Below, one piece after another: positions 51,921 through 61,627 of a DNA stretch of 64,000 nucleotides. The stretch comes from an uncultured Spirochaetaceae bacterium. Its GTDB lineage: Bacteria > Spirochaetota > Spirochaetia > Treponematales > Treponemataceae. The notes below the pieces were generated by a model that saw only the letters and a program-made list of their open reading frames with translations, ran no database searches and had not been told where the DNA came from. The stretch lies in the NCBI GenBank assembly GCA_902785455.1, contig CACZYY010000003.1, forward strand, positions 21,270-85,269, given 5' to 3'. The translations under genes were made by a program, and so were the position numbers. How positions within the stretch are numbered: position 1 is the first letter of the stretch; the number at the start of each line of letters is the position of its first letter.

Positions 51921-51985
51921 AAGGGCTTTTCAGGGTTGCATTCGCTTCGCGAACGGCTCCGCCGCCCTTACAATCCCTGCGCGGC
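51921..51985 (-). repeat. Palindromic repeat family B, intergenic copy 2 (short)
   Basis: Minus strand: GGGATTGTAAGGGCGGC, then hairpins CGGC-gga-GCCG and TTCGC-gaa-GCGAA, then CAACCCTGAAAAGCCC. It matches the coding copies except that the GGTTA-loop hairpin is missing. It lies just downstream of aroB. Confidence 0.78.
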
Positions 51986-51990
51986 TTTTT

Positions 51991-53163
51991 TTATCTGAGA
52001 ACAGCCAGAATATCCTGTTCAGGAACTTCGGTGATTACGGTCTCACCGACATTTTCTTGCAGGATAAAGCGAATTTTGTCCGAAGAATTCTTTTTGTCCT
52101 TTTTCATTGCATTTAAAAGAATCTTTGCGATTTCTTCATCACTTCCGTATTTTTCTTTCATTGCAGGATGTACTGGCTCTGTTTCCCAGCCGAAAGAAGC
52201 GAGGAATGTTTTTACGCGGTTTGCATATTCTTTTGTGCACAAGCCGAGTCTTTGAGAAAGGTCTGCCGCCCTTGCCATTCCCCATGCAACTCCGTCACCG
52301 TGAGCCACAACTCCGAGTCCTGACATTGATTCAAGCGCGTGCCCGAAAGTGTGTCCCAGATTGAGCTGCATACGGATGTTTTTTTCGGTCAAATCCTGCT
52401 CCACGACTTTTGCCTTTGCGTTCACGCAGATTCGGATTCCTTCTTTGATGAGAGAGCCTTTGCGGTCGTTCAAAGCTTCCGGATTTTTTTCAATTCGCTC
52501 AAAAAATTCCGGCTCGTAGAGAAGGGCTGTTTTTACAAGTTCTGCCATTCCGCTTCGATATTCCCTCGGAGAAAGACTTTCGATAAAACTCGGGCAGATG
52601 TGAATTTTCTGTGCAGGGAAGAAAGAGCCGATCATGTTTTTGTATGAATCGAAATCACAGCCTGTTTTTCCGCCAATTGCGGCATCGACCATCGAAAGAA
52701 GCGTTGTCGGAACAAGCTCACAGTGTGCACCGCGCTTGAAAATTGATGATGCGAATGCCGTCATGTCTGTGATAACTCCGCCTCCGATTCCAACGAAAAC
52801 CGCTGAACGCTGGCCGTTGTTGTCCAGTGCTGCCTTTACGATTGCAAGGACGCTTTCAATTGTTTTGAAAGTCTCGCCTGCTCCAAGAATCAAAAGTACG
52901 TCCTTTCCGCGCTTACCGATAAAGCCCTCCTCAATCTTCGGATGAGAAAAGTCTTCGCCCCGGAAAAAATCAATGAATGAGTGCATGACAGGAAGAGAAG
53001 CTACAGATGTGTCAGTGACGAAAATGCGCTGCGGTAAGGTTTCTTTTTCACCAGCGTAAAAAATTGCGTTCAAATCAATTTCGCCGTCATAAAATCTGAT
53101 GAAAGTTCGGTCCGTGCCAGGATGCAGCGGCGGGTAAATAATATCTTTCTCTTCAAATGTCAT
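51991..53163 (-). CDS. aroB: 3-dehydroquinate synthase
   Basis: 390 residues. Converts DAHP to 3-dehydroquinate in the shikimate pathway, using NAD and zinc. Motifs: FVGIGGGVITDMTAFASSIF, PTTLLSMVDAAIGGKTGCD, SFFPAQKIHICP and the zinc-binding NLGHTFGHALE. AGGAG precedes the ATG. Slightly longer than the usual ~360. No other aro gene is adjacent. Confidence 0.95.
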   Translation of the reverse strand: MTFEEKDIIYPPLHPGTDRTFIRFYDGEIDLNAIFYAGEKETLPQRIFVTDTSVASLPVMHSFIDFFRGEDFSHPKIEEGFIGKRGKDVLLILGAGETFKTIESVLAIVKAALDNNGQRSAVFVGIGGGVITDMTAFASSIFKRGAHCELVPTTLLSMVDAAIGGKTGCDFDSYKNMIGSFFPAQKIHICPSFIESLSPREYRSGMAELVKTALLYEPEFFERIEKNPEALNDRKGSLIKEGIRICVNAKAKVVEQDLTEKNIRMQLNLGHTFGHALESMSGLGVVAHGDGVAWGMARAADLSQRLGLCTKEYANRVKTFLASFGWETEPVHPAMKEKYGSDEEIAKILLNAMKKDKKNSSDKIRFILQENVGETVITEVPEQDILAVLR

Positions 53164-53196
53164 AGTAGCTCCTTATTTGTATTTTTTCGGCAAAGT

Positions 53197-53301
53197 CCCG
53201 CATGGAGGCGGGAAAAAAGCAGAGAGAGAAAATTCTGTTTGCCGGTAGGTGAACAGAATTTTCTCGTTAGAAAACAAATTACATGGATGTAATTTGTTTT
53301 C
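53197..53301. repeat. ATGGAG-loop repeat (family E), intergenic copy
   Basis: Three hairpins: CCCGC-ATGGAG-GCGGG (53197-53212), GAGAAAATTCTGTT (53226-53239) with complement at 53252-53265, and GAAAACAAATTAC-ATGGAT-GTAATTTGTTTTC (53270-53301). The last ends at the stop codon of the minus-strand gene, so it may also terminate that transcript. Confidence 0.82.
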
Positions 53302-53910
53302 TTAATAATCTTTGTCCATTTTTTCGAATTCTTCAATCACTTTGTTCACGCGTTTGAGCTCACGGTTCAGGATTTTTTCGTAGTCCAGCTTGCCGTTTCC
53401 AATCCGTTCCCGCTCGTCTTCCCAGTTCTGGATTTGCTGCAATGTGAGGAACTTGAACTTGCCCACGTTCGCCTTTTCCGCCCAAAGTTTTGCTTCACGC
53501 CAATAGTAAAGCCCTGCCTCGTAGCATGTTTTGGCCTTGTTCAGGTTCTCGATATAAGCGTCGCGCCATGGAGCGTCGTAAAAGTGGGCTACCTGTTTGT
53601 CATAAACCCGACCGAGCCTCGTGTGCTGCTCAATCAGCTTGAGATTTATATGCATCATAAAAAGATAGCGGTATTTTTCCCAGTCTTTCTCGTCATTGAT
53701 TGTCACTGGAGCGTACAGCGGGTTGCAAAAATCAGCTTTGACCGCCTGCTCAAGCCAGTAGATGTTTTCAATGCAGTCATCAGGATACTGCTGATAATGC
53801 ACATGAAAGAGCTTGTAGTAGTCCTCTTTGTATTTGACCATGTAGGAAAAGCCCGGCAAAATCGAGAAAATCAAAAAAAACGCCACAAAAAAGGCAAAAA
53901 TCTTTTTCAT
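53302..53910 (-). CDS. Exported helical protein, unknown function
   Basis: 202 residues with a clear signal peptide (FAFFVAFFLIFSILPGFS) and then a predominantly helical, Tyr/Trp-rich domain with TPR-like spacing (CIENIYWLEQAVKAD, AKTCYEAGLYYWREAKLWAE). It is eight bases after tmk on the same strand, so co-transcribed. Probably periplasmic. No family assigned. Confidence 0.75.
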   Translation of the reverse strand: MKKIFAFFVAFFLIFSILPGFSYMVKYKEDYYKLFHVHYQQYPDDCIENIYWLEQAVKADFCNPLYAPVTINDEKDWEKYRYLFMMHINLKLIEQHTRLGRVYDKQVAHFYDAPWRDAYIENLNKAKTCYEAGLYYWREAKLWAEKANVGKFKFLTLQQIQNWEDERERIGNGKLDYEKILNRELKRVNKVIEEFEKMDKDY

Positions 53911-53918
53911 CTCATAGA

Positions 53919-54530
53919 TTATCGGAGAAAAGAATCAATTTCTTTTGCAATTTCTTCAATAGGGCGGCTTGCGTCAAGGCGGACAATCTTCATGCCTGTG
54001 TTCATTTTTTCGTATTCGTCGATGACTGCCCTGTAGCGCTCGGCCGTTGCTTTCTGGAAGTCGAGCTTTTCGTAAATTTCGGTCTCTCCACGGCCCAGGA
54101 CTCGCTTCAATGAGATTTCCGGGTTGATGTCGAAGAAAAATAAAATCTCCGGGAGCGGAAAGCTTTCGTTGAGTTTTCGTGGAAGCTCATCTCCGCAGGT
54201 TACGCTCTGATAGGTGAGGCTTGAGAACAAATAACGGTCGCTCACGACGATTTTGCCGTTCTGTGCCTGCTCTACGACTCCGCAGTTCGTGCCGCCTTTT
54301 CCGTAAAGGTGCTCGTTTCTGTCTGCGGCGAACAAAAAGGCTGAGGTGCGCGGGTCGAGTTTTACATCGCCTTTGAGCATCTGACGCAAGAATTTTCCTG
54401 TCTCACTGTCCGTTGGCTCGGCCGTAAAAAAAAAGTTTTCTGCGTCTTCCCGCTTTTTTAAAATCTTAATCTGGGTGCTTGTTCCTGCCCCGTCAATTCC
54501 TTCAAAAACAATAAAATTTTTTAAAATCAT
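53919..54530 (-). CDS. tmk: Thymidylate kinase with altered P-loop
   Basis: 203 residues. Phosphorylates dTMP to dTDP. FIVFEGIDGAGTSTQ is the P-loop, LFAADRNEHL the DRX motif, and ISLKRVLGRGETEIYEKLDF the lid region. The P-loop Lys, normally GxGK(S/T)T, is Thr here; the codon reads ACA. AGGTGAT lies before the ATG at 54530, which I prefer to an upstream in-frame start at 54575. The rest looks normal. Confidence 0.9.
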   Translation of the reverse strand: MILKNFIVFEGIDGAGTSTQIKILKKREDAENFFFTAEPTDSETGKFLRQMLKGDVKLDPRTSAFLFAADRNEHLYGKGGTNCGVVEQAQNGKIVVSDRYLFSSLTYQSVTCGDELPRKLNESFPLPEILFFFDINPEISLKRVLGRGETEIYEKLDFQKATAERYRAVIDEYEKMNTGMKIVRLDASRPIEEIAKEIDSFLR

Positions 54531-54648
54531 AATATCACCTGTTAAAAATTGCCCACAGATTATCACAGAATCCATAGATTTTAAATATCAAAGATGAGAG
54601 TTTTTTAATTTATTAAACATTGCTAATTTCTAATTGCTACTTTATTAT

Positions 54649-57600
54649 ATGCCGATATTTGAAGAGGAAAACTGTCCAAATTTTTTCAAGATGAGCAGAA
54701 AGTCGGTTGGCGTCAGCCTCGGAAGTGCTATTTTCATTTTTCTCCTTATCGCAGTCCTTGCGCTTATACGCCCGACCTATCTGCGTATCCGTGATGCTTT
54801 GTCTGAATTTGAAAATCAGCTTTCTCAGAAACTTCAGGATGAGACAGGCCTTGCTTTTTCTTATCAGTCGCTTTCACCGTCAATTTTCATCGGTATCAAT
54901 TTCAAGAATATTTCGATTCATGAGGTTTCGACAAAAAATAAAATCGTTGGAATCAAACGGGCTTCTCTTTCATACAATGTTTCTGGCTTTTTCTCAAAAA
55001 ATCCAAAAGTCGCGCTGAAAACTCTTACGCTCAATGGTGTCGCGCTTGAATACGATTCTGTTAAAGACTCCGACTTCGTTGAAAAAATAAAAAAATTGCT
55101 CGAAAAGAAAAAAACTGGAGACGATAAGGCTGAAACTGCTGGCGAGGATTTGCTCTCGGTTGAAAAAAATACAAAAGTCTCCGTTGATGACAAGGAAATC
55201 GATATTCCACTGGACGTGATTATAAAAAATCTTTCGGTACACTACACGGATTCACAGAATGATATTCTTGCGACACTCAAAACATTGAATTTAAAAGATT
55301 TTAATTTCTCTGATGGAATCGGAATCAATACTTCCGGAAAATTGTTTTACAAGACCGGGCTTTTCAAGACTAACGGAAAATGGTCGTCCTTAGCTTGCGG
55401 TTTTTCCGTGTCAGGAACTTTCTTTCCTGGTTTTGAAGGCAGTTCTGCTCTTTTGACTCTTTCCGGCTCAAGTGGTGCAGATTATTCGCTTTCACGTCTG
55501 GATATGCTGGTCAACTATTCTGACAAAAAAACTGAAATCCGCACGATGCGAACTATACTCCCGTTCTCTCTGTATGCCTGCTATGATTTTGATGATTCAA
55601 GTCTCTCGTTTACAGGCGATTTCGAGCATTTTAATCCTTTGAAACTTATTTCAATCCGGCGGAAAAATCCAACGATTCAAAAAATTGATGGAACGACAAT
55701 TTCCGGCACTGTTTCTGGAAAACTCAGCGCGGATGATTTGTCGTATTCTTCTGATATTTCTGTCGGCCTTCCGAAAAAGCTGATTGGCGAGAGCATGAAT
55801 CTTTCCCTAAAATGCCAGGGAAATAAACAAAAACTTGATATTTCCAGACTTGCCGCAAAAGGTGCTTTTGTCGATGCTGATTTCGCAGGCTCGTTCGATT
55901 TCAAAAAACTGCAGCCTTCAGGTCTTTTAAATCTTAATTATCTGACTCTCAAAAACGGCGGAATCATTTCAACGGAAATTTACATCGATCCATATCGAAA
56001 CGGTTTTACCTGTGTTTCTCCGCAGATTTTCATGAATGAAAAGAGTTTCACCGGTGTTCAGTTCACTGCACTTCCGGGCGAAAAATCAATCGACTTTGAA
56101 TTTGAACTTCTGGACTTTGCACATCCTGATTATGAGGATATTGGTCGTGTCCAGATTGAGGGCAGCCTTTTGACCGACAAGCAGAAATTTATTCAGGCGA
56201 ACGTAGTTGTCTCAAATGTTTTTGCTGACAGTATCGTTGATACGGTCGCGTTCTTTCTGCCACAGGAGAGCGCTGAAAGCATTTCTTCAGTCTCAAAATC
56301 GCTCAGACCTTATATTTTCACGACGGAAGCCTATTTTTCCACTGATTTCAAAGAATTTACTCTGAATGCTCCAGAAAATCTTTTTGCTAACACAGAGAAA
56401 GACCTTGAACTTTTGAGATTTGCAGTTGACGGCTCAAAGCAGACTTTCCAGATAAGTCAGTTTGACCTTCTTTTTGGCCATCAGTCTGCACATGCTGAAA
56501 TTTCGCTTGATTTTGCCGACACGCTTACTGAATTCTCTTTTGTGAGCGATTTGACTGTAAATTCCGTTCCATACAGGTTCTTTGGAAATGTCAGCCCGGA
56601 CTGGATTTCAATTTCCGGTGATTATGATTTTGATGCGGTTATTTCAATTGATGAGCAGATTGGTGCGACTTTGCAGTTCAACCGTCTTCCGTTCGGAGTC
56701 GGAAAATATGTCTTTGCGGCTACGACAAGTTCAATCCTCCACTGGAACCGTGAGAGCGGATTTGATGTCGATGTCGTAAGCCTTGAAATTGAGGAACCTT
56801 CCGCATATTTGCAGTTCAGTCCGTATCTTGCTCTTTCCGGCTCTCTCAGCAAATACGGTTTTGTCCTCAATACGCTGGCATATTCTGATGCTGTTTCATC
56901 TCTTGACGGTTCTGGAACGCTTGTCTGGAACCTGACTGATGGAATTTTTGATTCCATTCATGCCTCTCTCAACGCGCAAAGTCCGATTTCAAATGAGAAA
57001 CTTACGCTTTCTGCGGATCTTTCTAATCCTGGGCTCCTTCCGTTCTCACTTGATGCGATTATGAACGATTTTTACATTTCGGTTGATGCTTCGGTCGAAT
57101 CGTTCCCTTCTGCAAGGCTCCTTTCGTTCCAAAATCCAGAGAATACAATCTCTGCTGATTTGTCAGCAAGTGGAACCGTGAGCAATCCGTTTATTTCAGT
57201 CATCCTTCATCGTTCGTCGGTTCTTCTTTATGGCTATCCTCTTGTTACGAGCGGCTCATTTATTTATGACGATACAGGCGCGCATATCGCAGACTTAAAC
57301 TGCGACTGGTCGGTATTAAAAATTTCTGACATAAACGCATTTTTCAATCCGTCTGTCTTTAACGGAAACGCCTCGTTCACAATTGATGCCTTGCTTGCGG
57401 GTAAAACTTTGCACGCGCCTTTTGAAATTAAGCTGGACGGTTCTGCCCCGGAAAAGAAATTCGGTCTTCCCGATTATTATTCCCTCAGCCTGAGCTCACC
57501 AAAAATTACCGGCGATTTTATTGCTAGTGATTTCCCTCTGAATATAATGGCTATCCATAGTCCGGGGCGTTTTGACGTGATGACAGATGTTGAGAATGGA

Positions 57601-59166
57601 TTTAAGGCTTCGTACACGACGGACGGAATGATTTCTGCCCTTGCCGGAAAGAAAAGCCCTGTTCAGTTCAATCTCAACGGCAGTATCCGTCAGAATAATC
57701 TCAACCTTGATTTGACAGGAATTGTCGCCGACATGCGGTTTATATGTTCCGAAGTTGAAATTCCTTTTGTAAGTTTTAACTCTGGCTTGCTCACGGGTGC
57801 AATCAGAATTTCAGGTCTCACCACTGACCCGGAATTTACGGGCGCGTTCAGCGTTGCTCATCCGAATTTCGTGATTCCGTTCATTTCAAAAAATTACCTC
57901 CATGCGGACAAAGTTATTATGACAGTCGGGCATGGAGAAGCTGTTGTTCCGCCGACTCTGGTAACTCTGGGAAAAGGCCTTGCGACTGTAGAATATCGAA
58001 TGGAATTCAACCGCTGGATTCCAAATTCCCTGGAATTGAAGATAAATATAGATGATAATCGAAAAGTTCCGCTTGATTTGTCATTCCCGTTCATTCATGC
58101 GAAAGGTCTGGCGAGCGGCAACCTTGATTTGGCATACACTCTTCCAAACGACGTTAGCATTTCCGGCTTTGTTATCGCCGACAATACCGACGTTGAGATT
58201 GTCGCGACATCTTTGCAGAATCAGTTCTCGCTGGATAATATCCTTGCTTCAGTTCCGACCCAGGATAAAAGTGATATTAACGTAAATGTAGACTTTGACA
58301 TTATCGTTGGTCAGAAAGTTCAGCTTTTGTTCAATCCGTTCTTGCGTGGTGTAGTAGCTCCTGGAACCCCGCTTTCGATTTACTTCGATTCTTATTCTGG
58401 CGACCTGGAATTCAAGAGCGATATAACTTTGCGTGGCGGTGAAATTGCATGGCTTAACAGAAACTTCTATATGAAAGAGGGTAGAATCGTCTTCAACGAG
58501 ACTCAGGATTCAATTGACCCGAAAGTAACACTTCGTGCTGAAACTCGTGAGCGTGACGAAAACGGAAACATGGTTACGATTATTCTTTCCGCTAATAATC
58601 AGCCGGTCAGCACTTTTAACCCAACTTTCACCTCAAACCCTGCAAAGTCAGAGCGTGAGATCATGCAGCTTCTCGGACAGGTAATTTCTGCTGATTCAAA
58701 AGGTATGTCGGACATCCTCGGTTCGGGCGGAGACTTCTTCCTTCAATCAACAGTCATGCGTCGTGTTGAGAATACATTGCGTGAATTGCTGAATTTTGAT
58801 ATATTTTCCATTCGAACTAATGTCGTGCAAAATTCATTGAAATTGAGCATGGATGAAAATACCAATAATAAGCAGCTTTCAGTTGGTAACTTTATCGACA
58901 ATTCAACTGTTTATATGGGTAAATACTTTGGTAGTTCAATATATGTTGACTCCATGCTTCATTGGTCTTATGACGAAAACAAAATCGATAATGGCGGTTC
59001 GGTTAACGGTGTCGTTTTCCAGCCAGAACTTGGTTTTGAGATGACTTCTCCGTTCGTAAATATTCGTCTCGGAGTTGCACCAGACATTGATTCGCTTCAG
59101 AAAGGACTTTTGAACACTTGGGTTCCGTCAACATCAATGACACTGTCCTGGAAATTTGCATTTTAA
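54649..59166 (+). CDS. tamB: TamB-like translocation/assembly module protein
   Basis: About 1,506 residues. An N-terminal membrane anchor (SLGSAIFIFLLIAVLALI) leads into a very long repetitive beta sequence and the C-terminal DUF490/TamB domain (RGGEIAWLNRNFYMKEGRIV, DPKVTLRAETRERDENG, LLGQVISADSKG). TamB-type proteins bridge the envelope and are now linked to phospholipid transport as well as outer-membrane protein assembly. Placement directly before bamA supports this. A TTGCTA-17-TATTAT promoter abuts ATG 54649, so the ATG at 54691 may be the true start. No Shine-Dalgarno. Confidence 0.88.
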   Translation: MPIFEEENCPNFFKMSRKSVGVSLGSAIFIFLLIAVLALIRPTYLRIRDALSEFENQLSQKLQDETGLAFSYQSLSPSIFIGINFKNISIHEVSTKNKIVGIKRASLSYNVSGFFSKNPKVALKTLTLNGVALEYDSVKDSDFVEKIKKLLEKKKTGDDKAETAGEDLLSVEKNTKVSVDDKEIDIPLDVIIKNLSVHYTDSQNDILATLKTLNLKDFNFSDGIGINTSGKLFYKTGLFKTNGKWSSLACGFSVSGTFFPGFEGSSALLTLSGSSGADYSLSRLDMLVNYSDKKTEIRTMRTILPFSLYACYDFDDSSLSFTGDFEHFNPLKLISIRRKNPTIQKIDGTTISGTVSGKLSADDLSYSSDISVGLPKKLIGESMNLSLKCQGNKQKLDISRLAAKGAFVDADFAGSFDFKKLQPSGLLNLNYLTLKNGGIISTEIYIDPYRNGFTCVSPQIFMNEKSFTGVQFTALPGEKSIDFEFELLDFAHPDYEDIGRVQIEGSLLTDKQKFIQANVVVSNVFADSIVDTVAFFLPQESAESISSVSKSLRPYIFTTEAYFSTDFKEFTLNAPENLFANTEKDLELLRFAVDGSKQTFQISQFDLLFGHQSAHAEISLDFADTLTEFSFVSDLTVNSVPYRFFGNVSPDWISISGDYDFDAVISIDEQIGATLQFNRLPFGVGKYVFAATTSSILHWNRESGFDVDVVSLEIEEPSAYLQFSPYLALSGSLSKYGFVLNTLAYSDAVSSLDGSGTLVWNLTDGIFDSIHASLNAQSPISNEKLTLSADLSNPGLLPFSLDAIMNDFYISVDASVESFPSARLLSFQNPENTISADLSASGTVSNPFISVILHRSSVLLYGYPLVTSGSFIYDDTGAHIADLNCDWSVLKISDINAFFNPSVFNGNASFTIDALLAGKTLHAPFEIKLDGSAPEKKFGLPDYYSLSLSSPKITGDFIASDFPLNIMAIHSPGRFDVMTDVENGFKASYTTDGMISALAGKKSPVQFNLNGSIRQNNLNLDLTGIVADMRFICSEVEIPFVSFNSGLLTGAIRISGLTTDPEFTGAFSVAHPNFVIPFISKNYLHADKVIMTVGHGEAVVPPTLVTLGKGLATVEYRMEFNRWIPNSLELKINIDDNRKVPLDLSFPFIHAKGLASGNLDLAYTLPNDVSISGFVIADNTDVEIVATSLQNQFSLDNILASVPTQDKSDINVNVDFDIIVGQKVQLLFNPFLRGVVAPGTPLSIYFDSYSGDLEFKSDITLRGGEIAWLNRNFYMKEGRIVFNETQDSIDPKVTLRAETRERDENGNMVTIILSANNQPVSTFNPTFTSNPAKSEREIMQLLGQVISADSKGMSDILGSGGDFFLQSTVMRRVENTLRELLNFDIFSIRTNVVQNSLKLSMDENTNNKQLSVGNFIDNSTVYMGKYFGSSIYVDSMLHWSYDENKIDNGGSVNGVVFQPELGFEMTSPFVNIRLGVAPDIDSLQKGLLNTWVPSTSMTLSWKFAF

Positions 59167-59178
59167 AAGGAAAGTTTT

Positions 59179-61614
59179 ATGTCTATTCGAGTGCGTGTTG
59201 CCGCATTGTTTGTTTCTTTGTTCTGTGTTTTCACACCAGTAAAATTTTTTGCTCAGGATTCGGCAGAGCCGACCGAGGCTGCTTCTGATGACACTTGGTA
59301 TTACGGGGCTGTAATCAAATCAGTAACATTCAAAGGCCTCAAAAGTGTCAGCAGCAAGGAGCTTGATGGCGTTGTTTCGAGCTATTATGGCAAGAAGTTT
59401 TCCGACGAACTTTTTGGCGACATGATGGATCGCATCTACGCCATGGATTTGTTCGAGGACATCAATCCTCAGGCTCTTCCTGGTGACGTAAAGCGAAGCA
59501 CGGTGTCAATTATCTTCACAGTAAAAGAAAAGCCTGTGGTTACCAAAATCCGCATTCTCGGCAACAAACAGATTCGTACCACTGAAATAAAAGAGGCGCT
59601 TTCATCAAAAGAAAAGGATATTTATGTCCCTTCAAAAATTTCCGTAGATGAGCGTGCAATCCGCGATCATTATCTTGAAAAGGGCTTCACGAATGCCACT
59701 GTCAGGTCGGCTGTCAAAGAAACAGAAAAAGGCGTTGAAATCACATACACTGTCAACGAAGGCCGCTCGACTGTCATCGCGCATATTAATTTTTCCGGCA
59801 ACAAAGTAATTTCTTCAAAAACTCTCAAAAAGAAGCTTAAATTAAAGGAAGTCGGTATCCTCAACAAAGGTGCGTTTCAGGAATCAATGCTTGAGGCCGA
59901 CAAACAGGCAATTCTTTCATATTATGCCAATGAAGGTTACATCGATGTTTCCATAGTAGATGTTCCTCTTTCCACAGAATTCAACGAAAAAAAGAACCGT
60001 GATGAGCTTACAATCACTTTTGTTATTACCGAAGGTTCTCAGTACACTTATGAGGGCGTAGCTTTCGTTGGCAATCATATCTTTGACAATGACGAGTTGC
60101 AGTCAAAAATTAAGCTCCGAAAAGGCTCGATTTTCAATCAGACAAAATTCAGCGAAGGGTGCATGGCCGTTGCAGATTTGTACTACGAAAACGGCTATAC
60201 GGCAAACCATTTCCAGCAGATGCCTCAAAAAGATCCTGAGAAAAAAACAATTTTCTTCCAGTTTATAATCACTGAGAATGTCCGTTCACATGTCGAAAAT
60301 GTTATCATCAAAGGAAATACAAAAACAAAAGAACATGTTATCCGCCGTGAGATTCCAATCGAGTCCGGAGATATTTTCTCAAAGGCAAAAGTCACGACTG
60401 GTTTGCGAAATTTGTACAACTTGCAGTATTTCAGTGCGGTTGTCCCGGATGTAGTTCCTGGTTCCGAAGAGAATCTTGTTGATTTGATTGTTTCTGTCGA
60501 AGAGCAGTCAACAACTTCTATTGAGTTTGGTGTTACGTTCAGCGGTGTCTCAGACCCGGATTCCCTTCCGTTCGCGCTTTTTGTAAAATGGCAGGATTCA
60601 AACGTCCGTGGTTCAGGCCGTTCTTTGAGCGCAAATTCTACTATTTCTACCTCAAATCAAACTGTTGGTCTCAGCTATGGTTCCAGCTGGTTCAGGGATT
60701 TGCCAATAAGCACTTCAATAAGCACTGAAATTTCTCATGCAAGCCTTGCAGCTTTACGCAATAAAGTAGACCGAAACGGTTTGATCGATTATGATTCTTA
60801 TTACATGAACTATGAGCAGTGGAAGTGGTCTTCAGGCTTCTCTCTTGGCCGCCGCTGGACTCCTGATTTTGCAATTGTTTCTTGGTCGGGCGGAGTTAAC
60901 GGCAGCCTCAAAAACAATGTTTACGATGAAAATATCTGGACTCCGGTTGACAGTGCTGTAAGTGACTATGCTAACACATGGGGATGGCAGAACTCGATTT
61001 GGACGGCAGTTTCAATTGATGACCGTGATATAAACTATGATCCTTCAAAAGGCTGGTTCGCAAGCCAGAGATTCACATGGTATGGCCTTACACCTCTCGA
61101 AACAGAGTTCTTCTTGCGAACTGATACAAAACTTGAAAAATATTTTACTTTGCTCAAATTGCCGATTACAGAAACCTGGGATTTCAAGCTTATCTTTATG
61201 GCATATTCCGGATTGTCTTTGCAGTTCCCAAAACCAGGAACTGGTATCGGAGATTCAAGCCGTCTGTATATCGATGGTATGTTTAATGCACGCGGCTGGA
61301 CTTCAATTTACAATAAGGTTCGTGGAAAGGCTATGTGGAGCAATATTCTTGAGCTTCGTATGCCTCTTATTCCTGGTATTCTTGCACTTGATTTCTTTGG
61401 TGATGCGGCTGTTATCACAAAGGAACCTGATGAACTTCAGAATGTCAGCCTGTCAGACTTCTACTGCAGTACAGGTCCAGGATTGCGATTCACAATCCCT
61501 CAGTTCCCGTTGCGCCTGCTTTTTGCAAATACGTTCAGGTTCGATGAGGACAAGAATTTGGAATGGGACAAAAACTGGAAGTTCGTACTTTCATTTAATA
61601 TCACAAATAAATAA
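59179..61614 (+). CDS. bamA: Outer-membrane protein assembly factor BamA
   Basis: 811 residues: a signal peptide, about five POTRA repeats over residues ~45-400 (for example VTFKGLKSVSSKELDGVV and VTKIRILGNKQIRTTEIKEA), then a 16-strand Omp85 barrel with GIGDSSRLYIDGMFNARGWT matching the conserved (V/I)RG(F/Y) lid-lock region in slightly altered form (ARGW), ending in WKFVLSFNITNK. AAGGA lies before the ATG. It inserts beta-barrel proteins into the outer membrane. Confidence 0.95.
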   Translation: MSIRVRVAALFVSLFCVFTPVKFFAQDSAEPTEAASDDTWYYGAVIKSVTFKGLKSVSSKELDGVVSSYYGKKFSDELFGDMMDRIYAMDLFEDINPQALPGDVKRSTVSIIFTVKEKPVVTKIRILGNKQIRTTEIKEALSSKEKDIYVPSKISVDERAIRDHYLEKGFTNATVRSAVKETEKGVEITYTVNEGRSTVIAHINFSGNKVISSKTLKKKLKLKEVGILNKGAFQESMLEADKQAILSYYANEGYIDVSIVDVPLSTEFNEKKNRDELTITFVITEGSQYTYEGVAFVGNHIFDNDELQSKIKLRKGSIFNQTKFSEGCMAVADLYYENGYTANHFQQMPQKDPEKKTIFFQFIITENVRSHVENVIIKGNTKTKEHVIRREIPIESGDIFSKAKVTTGLRNLYNLQYFSAVVPDVVPGSEENLVDLIVSVEEQSTTSIEFGVTFSGVSDPDSLPFALFVKWQDSNVRGSGRSLSANSTISTSNQTVGLSYGSSWFRDLPISTSISTEISHASLAALRNKVDRNGLIDYDSYYMNYEQWKWSSGFSLGRRWTPDFAIVSWSGGVNGSLKNNVYDENIWTPVDSAVSDYANTWGWQNSIWTAVSIDDRDINYDPSKGWFASQRFTWYGLTPLETEFFLRTDTKLEKYFTLLKLPITETWDFKLIFMAYSGLSLQFPKPGTGIGDSSRLYIDGMFNARGWTSIYNKVRGKAMWSNILELRMPLIPGILALDFFGDAAVITKEPDELQNVSLSDFYCSTGPGLRFTIPQFPLRLLFANTFRFDEDKNLEWDKNWKFVLSFNITNK

Positions 61615-61627
61615 TTGGAGATCAATT

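Noticed and set aside
61037-61627. Extension of the Skp/OmpH frame 591 bases upstream into bamA
   Set aside because: The upstream part overlaps bamA in another frame and lacks sense; the start at 61628 has GGAG and a signal peptide.
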